Below, one piece after another: positions 38,875 through 48,958 of a stretch of DNA of 64,000 bases. The notes beneath the pieces were generated by a model. The model ran no database searches, had not been told where the DNA came from, and saw only the letters and a list, made by a program, of their open reading frames with translations. Source of the stretch: an uncultured Alphaproteobacteria bacterium (GTDB taxonomy: Bacteria; Pseudomonadota; Alphaproteobacteria; Rs-D84). The translations under genes were made by a program, and so were the position numbers. How positions within the stretch are numbered: position 1 is the first letter of the stretch; each line of letters begins with the position of its first letter. The stretch is from contig CAJOGD010000006.1 of NCBI GenBank assembly GCA_905233975.1, positions 1-64,000 of the forward strand, written 5' to 3'.

Positions 38875-39792
38875 TTCAAATACGGTGGCGATTTCCCAAT
38901 GGTCGCTGCCTACGAATTGGTCAAAGGCGGCTGTGGCGGTGATTTTATATCCGGCGGCGGTTAGTATTTTTGCATCGCGGCGTAATGTTATTGGATTGCA
39001 AGAAACATAAATTACCCTGTTCACATTTGATTCGGCGATAAGTTTTGTTTGCGTCAATGCACCGGCGCGTGGCGGATCCATGATTACAATATCGTATGTA
39101 TTTAACATTTTCACCGTAAGCGGATTTTTGAACAAATCGCGCTTTATTCCGATGCCGACAATATCAAATCCGTCTGCGTTCGTCACAAATGTAAAATTAC
39201 CAAGGCCACAGAATAAATCCGCCACGCGCGCGTTCGGTTCAATGTGCGACATCACAAATTCGCGCATTGCCCCCTCACTTTGTGCGGTTGGCTGTAAAAA
39301 TGCGTTCGGGGGATAATCAACGGTATGCCCCGCAAAACTTATTTTTGGCATGGCGGTTTGCATGACGATATTTCCGTTCCACGTCACGCGGATAAAAGGC
39401 AACCCGGCGACAGATTCTTTGAATTCGCGGGTAAAATATGGCACATCAGAGTTTATCGCCAAATCAATTCCATTATCGCACACCGTCACCAATGCCGAAC
39501 CGGTTCCCGCCCATGGCAATTTGCCCAGTTTCGGCAAAACCGCATTTATTTCCGGCAATAAATTCGGGCAATTTTCAACATGGACTATATTTTTTGTTCC
39601 GCGTTCGTAAAAACCAAAATCGCCTCCGGAAAAACAAAAGTCCGCGCGGCGACGCGCACCGGCCGCGGCCCAAAATGGTTCGTCGGATAAATTCCAACCG
39701 TCCAACTTTTTTATTTTTTCCGCACGATAATTCGGCGATGCGAAATCATACTTGCACCCACCACAGATTGAAAATAATGGGCATGTTTTCAT
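38869..39792 (-). CDS. TrmA/RlmD-family RNA m5U methyltransferase, short form
   Basis: CPLFSICGGCKYDF cysteine motif, FCGLGNFTF, MDPPRAGA, YVSCNP. Confidence 0.85.
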   Translation of the reverse strand: MKTCPLFSICGGCKYDFASPNYRAEKIKKLDGWNLSDEPFWAAAGARRRADFCFSGGDFGFYERGTKNIVHVENCPNLLPEINAVLPKLGKLPWAGTGSALVTVCDNGIDLAINSDVPYFTREFKESVAGLPFIRVTWNGNIVMQTAMPKISFAGHTVDYPPNAFLQPTAQSEGAMREFVMSHIEPNARVADLFCGLGNFTFVTNADGFDIVGIGIKRDLFKNPLTVKMLNTYDIVIMDPPRAGALTQTKLIAESNVNRVIYVSCNPITLRRDAKILTAAGYKITATAAFDQFVGSDHWEIATVFEK

Positions 39793-39804
39793 GCTTTCGC
39801 CCCA

Positions 39805-40440
39805 TCAGAAATTCACGCGCGCACCAATGCGCAACTGATTCGCATTCGGCGCAAGGTCGGCGATGCCTTCGATGCCAGGCTTTAACATATACACATAGCG
39901 ATAGCCGATATCCAGTGTGAACCGTTCGCCCAATTCGACCCCCAATCCCGCCAAAACCGCGAATGATGCAACCGTATCACTTGCAACGTTGATGTTATCG
40001 CCACTGACCCACGTTGCACCAACACCCGCACCAATATACGGTATTAACTTCTGCGGATAAAACATGCGATACAGGCCATCGATTCTTGCATCAACAATAG
40101 CATTTAAAAACGCAGTATTCGTATTTATCGCAAAATCGTTCCACTTTGCGCGCGCATTGAAATAGTCCGCCTCTATCCGAAAGGTATCAAACAAACGAAC
40201 ACCCAACATCACATCAAACCCAGATGTGTTCTGTCCATCGGCGGTCATATCGCCCGCGGTATAATTTTGCCACATTGAAAAGTCATACATTCCGCCGGCA
40301 TAGAAACGATGTTTTGACGCGAACCCATCATGTTTTACGCCGTCTTCATCTGTTGACCACGTTTTTTGCACCCGATATGTGACGGCCGCATTCGCCATCA
40401 TTGGTACAAGGCAAAAAAGACAAACAAATAATTTTTTCAT
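39805..40440 (-). CDS. Outer-membrane beta-barrel protein
   Basis: Signal peptide; C-terminal RIGARVNF. Confidence 0.75.
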   Translation of the reverse strand: MKKLFVCLFCLVPMMANAAVTYRVQKTWSTDEDGVKHDGFASKHRFYAGGMYDFSMWQNYTAGDMTADGQNTSGFDVMLGVRLFDTFRIEADYFNARAKWNDFAINTNTAFLNAIVDARIDGLYRMFYPQKLIPYIGAGVGATWVSGDNINVASDTVASFAVLAGLGVELGERFTLDIGYRYVYMLKPGIEGIADLAPNANQLRIGARVNF

Positions 40441-40453
40441 AAATCCACCCCCA

Positions 40454-41278
40454 TCAGAAATTCACACGAAACGTCGCCATTATATTACTAATGCTATCGA
40501 CCCCGATACGCGTGGTATTCCACCCGAAACCATGTTCGAAAAGCATTTGATATTGATAGTAAATATCAAGTCCCAACATATCGGTAAGCATAAAATTCAC
40601 ACCCAATTCCGCACGCGGTATCGCAACACTTAGGCCACTTGCGCCGGCATCACCCGCGAAATCATACATACCAATTCCCATACCAAACCCCATAAAGGGA
40701 ACTATCGTCCGACGATACGTAATATCACCACTTTGCACATAGCGACGCGCCAGGTCAAAATACAACATGCCGTTAATCATATTGTAATACGCGTTTTCAC
40801 CGGGCAGACCGGAAAACCTGAAACTGGAACGCTGGAACTCTATTTCGGTGCGAACATACGAAGACATATTCCACCCAAGCCCAACCAACAGATTCCACGA
40901 ATCTTTGGACGAATATTTTTCATCACCCACGTGCGCCTTGGTCGTGGCAAACCCAAGGTTCATACCGCCCCCCATACGGATATACATCGACGTCGGTATA
41001 AACAGACGATAGCCTTCGTCATCATCATACGCCACCGGTTGTTCGTCATAGAAGACTTCGTGTCCCAATTCGCCGGCGCCAACATTTTCCGCGGTCAGCG
41101 GTTGATAGATCAACGCCCCCGTCCTTTGCGCACCCACATGATTGCGCGACCGCGCAGAACTGTGTCCACTATAGTTCTTTAGCCCGCTGCGAATTTCATC
41201 GGTTAAACTTTTGGCCCCCGCGTCCGCACACAGCGCACACACCGCCCCGGCCAACAAAAAACAAGATATCTTTTTCAT
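40454..41278 (-). CDS. Outer-membrane beta-barrel protein
   Basis: Signal peptide; C-terminal IMATFRVNF. Confidence 0.75.
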   Translation of the reverse strand: MKKISCFLLAGAVCALCADAGAKSLTDEIRSGLKNYSGHSSARSRNHVGAQRTGALIYQPLTAENVGAGELGHEVFYDEQPVAYDDDEGYRLFIPTSMYIRMGGGMNLGFATTKAHVGDEKYSSKDSWNLLVGLGWNMSSYVRTEIEFQRSSFRFSGLPGENAYYNMINGMLYFDLARRYVQSGDITYRRTIVPFMGFGMGIGMYDFAGDAGASGLSVAIPRAELGVNFMLTDMLGLDIYYQYQMLFEHGFGWNTTRIGVDSISNIMATFRVNF

Positions 41279-41367
41279 TTGGTAAATCCACCTGATTAAT
41301 AATCTGTTATTATTGTATCATAAAATCCGACTTGATTCCAGTTCGATTTGCGACTAACATTAGGCAC

Positions 41368-42180
41368 ATGAAGAAAAAGATTGCGATAGTTGCCGGCGCA
41401 CTAGATTTGCCGATTTTGACACGCGACGCGTTGCGACGTCATGGGTTTGATGTTTTTGTAATCGGACTTAAAAACTTTTATGACCCGCGATTAAATCCGG
41501 ACCTTGTTATTCGGATTGGTGGCGCGGGGCGTGCAATATACGCGGCGCGCAGAATGGGCATAAAACTGGTGACGTTTGTCGGTGCAATTGGGCACCCTAA
41601 CCTTTCGGACCTGCGGCCGGATTTGTGGACATTTTTCGCACTTTTAAAAATGCTTAAACATCAACGGGGGTATGATTCTATGGCGGTTGCATTGAATAAA
41701 ATTATGACAGATGCCGGGTTTAAAGTGGTCGCGGCCCAAGATTTGGCACCGGAATTAACTTTTGAAACCGCGGGCGTGCTTACAAAAAAGAAGCCTGCGC
41801 GTGGCGACATGGCGAACATTGAACGCGCGATAGAGGTTTCGCACACCATTGGTGCCGCGGACATCGGCGCTTCGGTCGTTGTGGATAAACAGGTTATCGC
41901 GGTAGAGGCCGCCGAAGGAACGGCAAAAATGCTTGACCGCGTGGTCGAAATGCGCAAAAACCGCAAGAAATCCGGCGGCGTTTTTGCCAAGATGACCAAA
42001 CCGGGCCAAGATCTGTGTATTGATATTCCGGCAATCGGGGTGGACACTGTGAATGCGGTCGCGGACGCGAAACTGCATGGAATTATTGTAAATACCAAAA
42101 CATGCTTTGTTGTTCACCGCGACGATGTGATAAAGCGTGCAAACGAACGCGGGATTTTCATTATGGCTATCGACCAATAA
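41368..42180 (+). CDS. lpxI: UDP-2,3-diacylglucosamine pyrophosphatase LpxI
   Basis: IVAGALDLP, VGAIGHPNLSDLRPD, D(I)GASVVVDKQVIAVEAAEGT motifs. Confidence 0.88.
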   Translation: MKKKIAIVAGALDLPILTRDALRRHGFDVFVIGLKNFYDPRLNPDLVIRIGGAGRAIYAARRMGIKLVTFVGAIGHPNLSDLRPDLWTFFALLKMLKHQRGYDSMAVALNKIMTDAGFKVVAAQDLAPELTFETAGVLTKKKPARGDMANIERAIEVSHTIGAADIGASVVVDKQVIAVEAAEGTAKMLDRVVEMRKNRKKSGGVFAKMTKPGQDLCIDIPAIGVDTVNAVADAKLHGIIVNTKTCFVVHRDDVIKRANERGIFIMAIDQ

Positions 42181-42279
42181 TTTGTTGACAATAATTTTAT
42201 TTGTTATATTATACTGTCCAGTATTACAGAAAGCAAACCGGGGTTAACCACAGGGCGAAAAAAAATAACGGCATAATCG

Positions 42280-43818
42280 ATGAGACGCAGAAAGATTGAA
42301 AAATTATTACGCGATATTATATTTCAGCCCAATTTTCGGGATGAAGCGTCTAACGTAAAAATTGATAACATCATTCCATTATCGCGCCATGTCAAAAATA
42401 TTATTAAATGCGAAATTCAAAAACGGTTTGATTTTGAGTTAAAGTGCGATGTATCCGATTTAACCCTGGACGAACTTTGCGACCAGGTTTATGATTTTGT
42501 AAAAAATTCCCATGGAACATTTATCCCAAAAATCATGGCATTTTTTCGCGAACGGTTCGGCAAAAACACCCTTTTGCCGACCGGGTCCGAAGTGCCCGCC
42601 CCCGTTTCCCCAACCAATGGCAGTAATGCCCAAAAGGAAGAGTTACCAAAAGACGATCATCTGCTGAACAGTCATGAGGTATTCGCCCGCGTTTTATCCG
42701 TCCTTAGGCAAATGGTTGGCCGGTACGTTTCTCCAAACGAGGGCATTAATGAGTTACGGGAAGAGTTCGCCAAGAAAAACAAAACAGATTTTGATGAAAC
42801 GTTAATACAACTGCTATCAAAAGAATTTGACACAGAATTAGACATAGCAACAAAAATACCGACTATGGCAAAACCGGCCGTATATAGTATCGCAAACCAA
42901 GTTGTTGCCGCACTGGTCACACATGGCAAAGCCATCGACCCAAAGGTAGAATGTGCCGGCATGGACAAAAACTGGGTTCCACTTCGAACGGCGATGACAT
43001 TTAAAACGGCTGCAAACAAATTAAACGAAAAATACGGTATTAAAACATCACAAAGAACCATTTCGGGGCTTAAATCGTATCGTGCATATGAAGAATACGT
43101 TATTAAAAAGGTGATAAGTGCCAAAATTGAAACAATTCTTGGCGGAGATACACTTCACGTCAAAGAAAATATCCAAAACGTTTTTGGTGTGACGGTTGAT
43201 TATAACATTTCCGGGGCCAACGTAAAAACACTTTCTGGCATTGTTTATGACCGGGTAATTGTTTCCCAAGGTTTAAAAGACAAATTACTGGGCGCGCCCG
43301 TTCAAAAACCCCGGGCAGAAAAAACAGCCGACATAGAAAAAACGAACTTTAAATCACGCACAGAAGTTTTTGGGGATATTATAACGACAATCAATTGCGC
43401 AGTTTCCCTTGATACAAGTGTTCAAAAATACACTTTGATTTCAGAATTGTTTACCAAGGTGCGTGGCGACAGCACCAAAACGAAACGACTTGAACGAGCG
43501 CTGGCCGATTTTAAAAACAAATACGGTATAAAAATAGATTATAAAACCAATCCGGATTTAAACATTCATTATATTTGTAATGAGGTTCATAGGGTTATGT
43601 GCGAACGCGGCAAATCCGAATCAATAAAGGTATCACTTGAAGAAATGGATCCATTGTGGGCGATACTTAATCCGGCAATCAGTTTTGAGTATCTGCACAG
43701 TGTTTTACAAAATGATTATAATACCTATGCGACCGTATATGAATTATCAAATTGTCGAACATATGATGATTATGTAAAATTAATTAACGCAAAAAAGGCA
43801 CGAAACTATGGTAGATAA
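42280..43818 (+). CDS. Hypothetical protein of tandem degenerate ACP-like modules
   Basis: Repeating ~75-110 aa helical units with Phe-x-(V/I)-x-(I/L/V)-D signatures, no DSL serine. Confidence 0.55.
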   Translation: MRRRKIEKLLRDIIFQPNFRDEASNVKIDNIIPLSRHVKNIIKCEIQKRFDFELKCDVSDLTLDELCDQVYDFVKNSHGTFIPKIMAFFRERFGKNTLLPTGSEVPAPVSPTNGSNAQKEELPKDDHLLNSHEVFARVLSVLRQMVGRYVSPNEGINELREEFAKKNKTDFDETLIQLLSKEFDTELDIATKIPTMAKPAVYSIANQVVAALVTHGKAIDPKVECAGMDKNWVPLRTAMTFKTAANKLNEKYGIKTSQRTISGLKSYRAYEEYVIKKVISAKIETILGGDTLHVKENIQNVFGVTVDYNISGANVKTLSGIVYDRVIVSQGLKDKLLGAPVQKPRAEKTADIEKTNFKSRTEVFGDIITTINCAVSLDTSVQKYTLISELFTKVRGDSTKTKRLERALADFKNKYGIKIDYKTNPDLNIHYICNEVHRVMCERGKSESIKVSLEEMDPLWAILNPAISFEYLHSVLQNDYNTYATVYELSNCRTYDDYVKLINAKKARNYGR

Positions 43819-44362
43819 AACAACCTATACATCAAAACAAATATTTTATTCGATACGTCCCATGATGGCCGGCCAGCTTGGGATGAATGAATACGATATA
43901 AAGTTCAACTCAAATTTGCAGTATGACCTGATCGCCGATTCTTTGGATGTATCGCAAATACTAAACGACAGTGCAGATAAGTTTGAAGTAGTTATTCCCA
44001 ACGATATAGATCACCATACGGTTAAAACCGTCTTGGACCTGATCATAACAATAAAAACGGCACTGGGGACGACCCGATGGAAAGAGTCCAAGCGGCACAA
44101 GTTGATTGTTAACACATTCACAAAACAGCCGAATTTGTTACCAAAAATCATGGGAATGTTTCCCGATAACATCGACGGATTACATGCAACAATCCGCGAA
44201 ACGTATGATACATCTGTTGATAAAGACACATTACGCGCAATTATGTCGGGAACCGACGATTCAATCAAAACAAAACGCTTACAAGAATTAATACAAAATA
44301 CATATGAATTGCAACCAAGATACAAGAAGAACGTTTTGCCGCAAAAACATAAAAACCGATAA
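43808..44362 (+). CDS. Protein with N-terminal acyl-carrier-protein-like domain
   Basis: IRPMMAGQLGMNEYDIKFNSNLQYDLIADSLDVSQILNDSADKFEVVIPNDID; DSL motif; overlaps upstream gene. Confidence 0.7.
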   Translation: MVDKTTYTSKQIFYSIRPMMAGQLGMNEYDIKFNSNLQYDLIADSLDVSQILNDSADKFEVVIPNDIDHHTVKTVLDLIITIKTALGTTRWKESKRHKLIVNTFTKQPNLLPKIMGMFPDNIDGLHATIRETYDTSVDKDTLRAIMSGTDDSIKTKRLQELIQNTYELQPRYKKNVLPQKHKNR

Positions 44363-44378
44363 AAATATACTTAACAAA

Positions 44379-44405
44379 AACGCCGGAGAAATTCCGGCGT
44401 TTTCT
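44379..44405. terminator. Bidirectional terminator
   Basis: AAAACGCCGGAgaaaTTCCGGCGTTTT. Confidence 0.85.
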
Positions 44406-44422
44406 TACATATTCGTAAAACT

Positions 44423-44761
44423 TTATTTCTTTTGAATATCGACAACCTTGACCTTGAACACAACGTCTTTACCGGCAAGGTTCGGAACATATGCTTTCGG
44501 GAAAGTGATATTCAAATCACGTTCTTCACCCTTTTTCGCACCAATCAATTGTTCTTCGAAACCGGGGACAAATTGGCCGCTGCCCAAAACCAATGGATAC
44601 GAAGACGCGGTCCCACCTTCAAACGCAACGCCGTCCAAATAACCCGCAAAGTCAATTATAACGGTATCACCATTTTGCGCCGTCACATCACCGGCACCCG
44701 CATCACAACCCGCGCACACCAATGCACCGCACAAGCCAAATACACCAAGCATTTTTTTCAT
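44423..44761 (-). CDS. FKBP-type peptidyl-prolyl isomerase lipoprotein
   Basis: Lipobox VCAGC; DTVIIDFAGYLDGVAFEGG...LGSGQFVPGFEEQLIGAKKGE. Confidence 0.9.
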   Translation of the reverse strand: MKKMLGVFGLCGALVCAGCDAGAGDVTAQNGDTVIIDFAGYLDGVAFEGGTASSYPLVLGSGQFVPGFEEQLIGAKKGEERDLNITFPKAYVPNLAGKDVVFKVKVVDIQKK

Positions 44762-44799
44762 TTTTCTTCCTTTTTGTTTTTATGTTTGTTTATTTTTGT

Positions 44800-45348
44800 T
44801 TAGTTGTTGTAAACGCATCTGAAACCATATTCGCGCATGGTTGCGCCTTCGGCCTCTACCCTATAGTCAAAGAACGGGGTCGGACGCATCGCATCAAACG
44901 ACGGTTTATCGTAAACCAGGACAATGCTATCGGCGTTACGGCCACAAACACGCTTCATCTCATAATCCGCGACGCGGGACAGCACGTGACGAATATCGCC
45001 ATCAATATCCATGCCATCGGCACTCTGAACCAGGCGCAGACGCATTTCGCGCATATCGGTATTCCCAAGCAAGATTTGAACGCGAACCATTGCGCCCTTG
45101 TATTCTTGCCACCGCGTTTCCATGCGTGAAGTATTCCAACGCTCTTGCATTTCATTCAATTCTTGTTCCGTTTTCGGACGGTAAGAATCGATTCCGGCGT
45201 ATTCATTGTCCGCCTGCATAAACGTACTTGTCCGTTCATTGTAAAGCGGTGCGTCTTCGCCACCATTCGCAAAATCGCGACGGTTATATTCCGAACACCC
45301 CGTCAATCCAAGGCCCAACGCCAAAATAGTAATAAAAAATTTATTCAT
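44800..45348 (-). CDS. Lipoprotein of unknown function, divergent from virB11
   Basis: GLGLTGCSEY lipobox; 182 aa. Confidence 0.7.
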   Translation of the reverse strand: MNKFFITILALGLGLTGCSEYNRRDFANGGEDAPLYNERTSTFMQADNEYAGIDSYRPKTEQELNEMQERWNTSRMETRWQEYKGAMVRVQILLGNTDMREMRLRLVQSADGMDIDGDIRHVLSRVADYEMKRVCGRNADSIVLVYDKPSFDAMRPTPFFDYRVEAEGATMREYGFRCVYNN

Positions 45349-45425
45349 TTTCTTTCTCTCTTTTTTGTGATTCTAACAAATAAACTTTTTTGATTCAAGT
45401 GGCGATTTATGATAAAATGAATTTG

Positions 45426-46385
45426 ATGACGAATGTTGTATTAGAATCTTTGTTAAAGCCCATATCGGAATTTTATCGACCGTCTTTTGTCGAAGAAATT
45501 GCGATAAACCACGCCGGCGAAGTGTGGATGCGGCTGCATGGTGCGCGCGTGCCATGGGTTGCGTATGATGCCCCGGTGCTTAGCAAGCAATACCTTATCG
45601 ACCTGATACACACAATCGCAAATATTTATGAACGGCCGTTTGATCCGATTCATGGCGTTCCCGTTGTTTACGCGACACTGCCGGGCAATCATCGATTCAG
45701 TGCGATTGCGGGCCCAAATGTGCAATATGACGAACGCGACATAACCGGCGGTGTGGCATTAAATATCCGCGGTGGCGGCGTGGCGGAGACTTCGTTTGAA
45801 AACTATCATTTAAAGCATGGCGAAAAATTGATGAAGGTTAAACCGCGTGAAACGAATCGCCCCGACGACCCGTACGACCGTTTGATGTCCGCAATAAATG
45901 ACGGCAGCCCGATTCTGATAAGTGGTGCGACCGCAACCGGAAAGACGACTTTCCTTAATCACATGCTGACGTTGATTGACCAAAACAGTCGCGTGATTAC
46001 CGTCGAAGATGCGCGCGAAGTGCGCGTTCCGCAAAAAAATCGCGTTCACTTTGTCCTTTCGCGAACCGAACAGACAAACGATTTTAATTATGCGCGATTG
46101 CTGGATTTGGTTGTGCGTATGACACCGGACGTTATTATTGGTGGTGAAATATCAACGGATAATGCATCGGTGCTGTGGGAAATGTTGGGCACCGGGCACG
46201 AACATTTTTATACAACGATTCACGCCGAAAGTGCCGAAGCCGCCTATGCCGCGTTCGCCGACCGTATTTTGCACACGCAACCCGCGTACAACAGAACCGA
46301 TTTAATTGCGGAAATGAAACAGAAAATCCGCGTCGTGCAACTGTCACGCGATGGTTCGCTGCGCGCGGTGACCGAAGTGGTGTAA
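45426..46385 (+). CDS. virB11: VirB11-like type IV secretion ATPase
   Basis: ISGATATGKTTFLNHML Walker A, VITVEDAREV, MTPDVIIGGEIS, TIHAESAEAA. Confidence 0.92.
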   Translation: MTNVVLESLLKPISEFYRPSFVEEIAINHAGEVWMRLHGARVPWVAYDAPVLSKQYLIDLIHTIANIYERPFDPIHGVPVVYATLPGNHRFSAIAGPNVQYDERDITGGVALNIRGGGVAETSFENYHLKHGEKLMKVKPRETNRPDDPYDRLMSAINDGSPILISGATATGKTTFLNHMLTLIDQNSRVITVEDAREVRVPQKNRVHFVLSRTEQTNDFNYARLLDLVVRMTPDVIIGGEISTDNASVLWEMLGTGHEHFYTTIHAESAEAAYAAFADRILHTQPAYNRTDLIAEMKQKIRVVQLSRDGSLRAVTEVV

Positions 46386-46408
46386 CAAAAAATACCTTGT
46401 GTTAAATT

Positions 46409-48037
46409 TTATGCCTGTCGCGTTTGTTTTTCTTTATCCATGTATCTTTTCACTATTTTTTCGTCAAAGAATTGCAAACGGCCACTTGGCAACATCAGCA
46501 TCCTTTCAACGCCAAGGTGTTTCAAGAAATCTAAATCATGGCTGACTATCAATAAAGTTCCGCCATAATCACGCAAACTTTCTGCCATTGTTTTTTTGGT
46601 GGCGATATCCAAATGATTTGTGGGTTCGTCCAGCAATAAAGTGTTAGCTCCGCTTAAACATAATTTACAAAGTTCAAGACGGCTGCGTTCGCCCGGGGAT
46701 AATGTTTGCACCTTTTGTTTTAATTTATCACCGATAAAGTTAAAATGACTTAGCACCGAACGCAATTTCGCAGTTGGCAAATTCGAAGTATTTGATACGT
46801 TATCAAAGACACTAATATCAAAATCTAATGTTTCGTGTTCTTGGGCGTAATAACCCAAATCTGTTTTTTTACCGATATAAATTTTTCCAGAATCCGGTTT
46901 CAAAATACCATTTATCAATTTCAGCAGTGTTGATTTGCCGGCGCCGTTTTCACCAACAACAATAAATTTTTCGCCACGATTTAACGAAAAAGACAATCTT
47001 TTAATGACGGGCTTTTTAATATCATAAGCAAAGTTCAGATTTTCAACACCGATTGGTATAATATCTTCCTGTCTGTTTGGTTTTAAATCTAAATCGATTG
47101 TTTTCTTCTCTTGCAAAACAATGACCAAATTTTGTTTCTTTTTTTCCAGTAATTTTTCACGACTTTGTGCCTGACGTTTAATTTTGCCAGATTTTCCACG
47201 TTGAGCATCGATAAATTTTTGTATTCTGTTTATTTCTTCCATTTGTTTTTGAAATTGACGTTCTAAACTTGCATTTGTTTCCGCCAAGGTTTTTATAAAT
47301 TTACTATACCCAAAATTATACAGTGTTCCGGTGTGTGACATTGTATCCAAATACAAAACTTTATCTGCAACTTTGGTTAAAAATTCTTCGTCATGCGAAA
47401 TAAATACCACTGTGGATTGGGTCTTGATTAAATAATTCATCATCCATTCACGACTGGCCGCATCTAAATGATTCGTTGGTTCGTCCAAGAATAAGACATC
47501 TGGACGTGAATACAGAGTTCTAACAAAAGATATTTTTGATTTCTGACCGCCAGATAATTCGCCCAATTTTTTATTCAAATTTTCCGGTGGAACCCCCATT
47601 TGGACAATCATATTTTCCAATTCTGATTCAGCCGAATAACCGTCCCAACTATCAAATTCATTTTGATATTGTCCCAACAGATTCAAAGTTTCCGTAGAAG
47701 TATCACCGTTTGCTATTTTTTGATATATTTCTGCAATTTTACTTTCTATCTTGGGCAATGGTCGCCCAGAGCGCAAAAAGTCGTAAACATTCATGTCATT
47801 CGGCAAATTCAGTTCATCCACAGTTTGCGGCATCCAACCAATTCGCGGACTTTTTCCCATAAAGAATTCACCAGAATCATAAGATATTTGGTCAAGCAAT
47901 ATTCTGAATAATGTTGATTTACCCGCACCGTTTAAACCAACAACCGCCACCTTGTCCCCATCTGCAACAGAAAAACTCAGATTTTTGATAATCTGATTTC
48001 CATCAAACGATTTTTCAAGATTTTTTACAATCAACAT
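46409..48037 (-). CDS. ABC-F family ATPase
   Basis: Two ABC domains (VVGLNGAGKS/LSGGQKSK; VVGENGAGKS/LSPGERSR), interdomain linker, no TM. Confidence 0.92.
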   Translation of the reverse strand: MLIVKNLEKSFDGNQIIKNLSFSVADGDKVAVVGLNGAGKSTLFRILLDQISYDSGEFFMGKSPRIGWMPQTVDELNLPNDMNVYDFLRSGRPLPKIESKIAEIYQKIANGDTSTETLNLLGQYQNEFDSWDGYSAESELENMIVQMGVPPENLNKKLGELSGGQKSKISFVRTLYSRPDVLFLDEPTNHLDAASREWMMNYLIKTQSTVVFISHDEEFLTKVADKVLYLDTMSHTGTLYNFGYSKFIKTLAETNASLERQFQKQMEEINRIQKFIDAQRGKSGKIKRQAQSREKLLEKKKQNLVIVLQEKKTIDLDLKPNRQEDIIPIGVENLNFAYDIKKPVIKRLSFSLNRGEKFIVVGENGAGKSTLLKLINGILKPDSGKIYIGKKTDLGYYAQEHETLDFDISVFDNVSNTSNLPTAKLRSVLSHFNFIGDKLKQKVQTLSPGERSRLELCKLCLSGANTLLLDEPTNHLDIATKKTMAESLRDYGGTLLIVSHDLDFLKHLGVERMLMLPSGRLQFFDEKIVKRYMDKEKQTRQA

Positions 48038-48104
48038 AGCACTAACGATATTATCAAAGGGGAATATGTATGTCAAATAGCGGCATACAAAAGCCCATTA
48101 AAGT

Positions 48105-48917
48105 TTATAGAGCGTTTTTACATGCGTTTAATTTCTGCTTTTGCCATGCAATTTCATCAGTTCTGAAATCATAAAAATCGTGTAATTGCTTTATCCATTT
48201 TTCTTTTTCTTGGGCCGTTAAATTACGCGGAGTATAATTTTTTACAAATTCTTGCTCTATATGTCGCAATTTTTCAATATCTACATGTGTTTTCATGGGC
48301 GACAATTTTTTATCTACTCGCACCACACAGTTCTGTCTGAATATAATATACGAATTATCACCGCCACATTCTGTAAAATTTTTATAACAAAAACCATCTA
48401 TGCCAACAGATTCGAAAAATCTTATCATTCGTTGTAAAAACAAATTTTCAGCATTTGCCTTATCGTGCAAAGATTCATATGATATTTCTTGTTTAATTTT
48501 GTCATCGTCAACCGATTGTGAAATAAAATCGTATTGATAGGGTAATTCTTCTAACGCCGCCGCTTCGCATTTTTTTTGAATATCATCCCATTTATGCAAA
48601 TTATCTATATCTTCAATAATACTTTTATCTAATAAAAAAGCTAAAATTATTGCCTGCCAATCTTCTACATAATGATTATTCAAATCAGGTATTTCAAAAT
48701 AATTCCCCTTTTTAAAATGCACAGGAATTATTTTTGGTTTGTTTATATCTATATTTTTATCGCGTTTCCATTTGCCTTCTTTCAATACAGTTCGAGCAGA
48801 AATTTCTGACCCAAAATGGGTCAACGGAAAAAAATAATCAAAATCATAGTACGTGCCATGAAAACAAGTTATGGCATCCCCAGATTCATTACACAGAAGA
48901 GTATCGTCATTTACCAT
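48105..48917 (-). CDS. ADP-ribosyltransferase-like (ART-PolyVal-like) protein, candidate toxin/effector
   Basis: CFHGTYYDFDYFFPLTHFGSEISARTVLKEG ... GIDGFCYKNFTECGGDNSYIIFRQNCVVRV. Confidence 0.55.
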   Translation of the reverse strand: MVNDDTLLCNESGDAITCFHGTYYDFDYFFPLTHFGSEISARTVLKEGKWKRDKNIDINKPKIIPVHFKKGNYFEIPDLNNHYVEDWQAIILAFLLDKSIIEDIDNLHKWDDIQKKCEAAALEELPYQYDFISQSVDDDKIKQEISYESLHDKANAENLFLQRMIRFFESVGIDGFCYKNFTECGGDNSYIIFRQNCVVRVDKKLSPMKTHVDIEKLRHIEQEFVKNYTPRNLTAQEKEKWIKQLHDFYDFRTDEIAWQKQKLNACKNAL

Positions 48918-48958
48918 GATTAGTCATTCTATCATAAAAATGTAATTTTCAACAAAAA

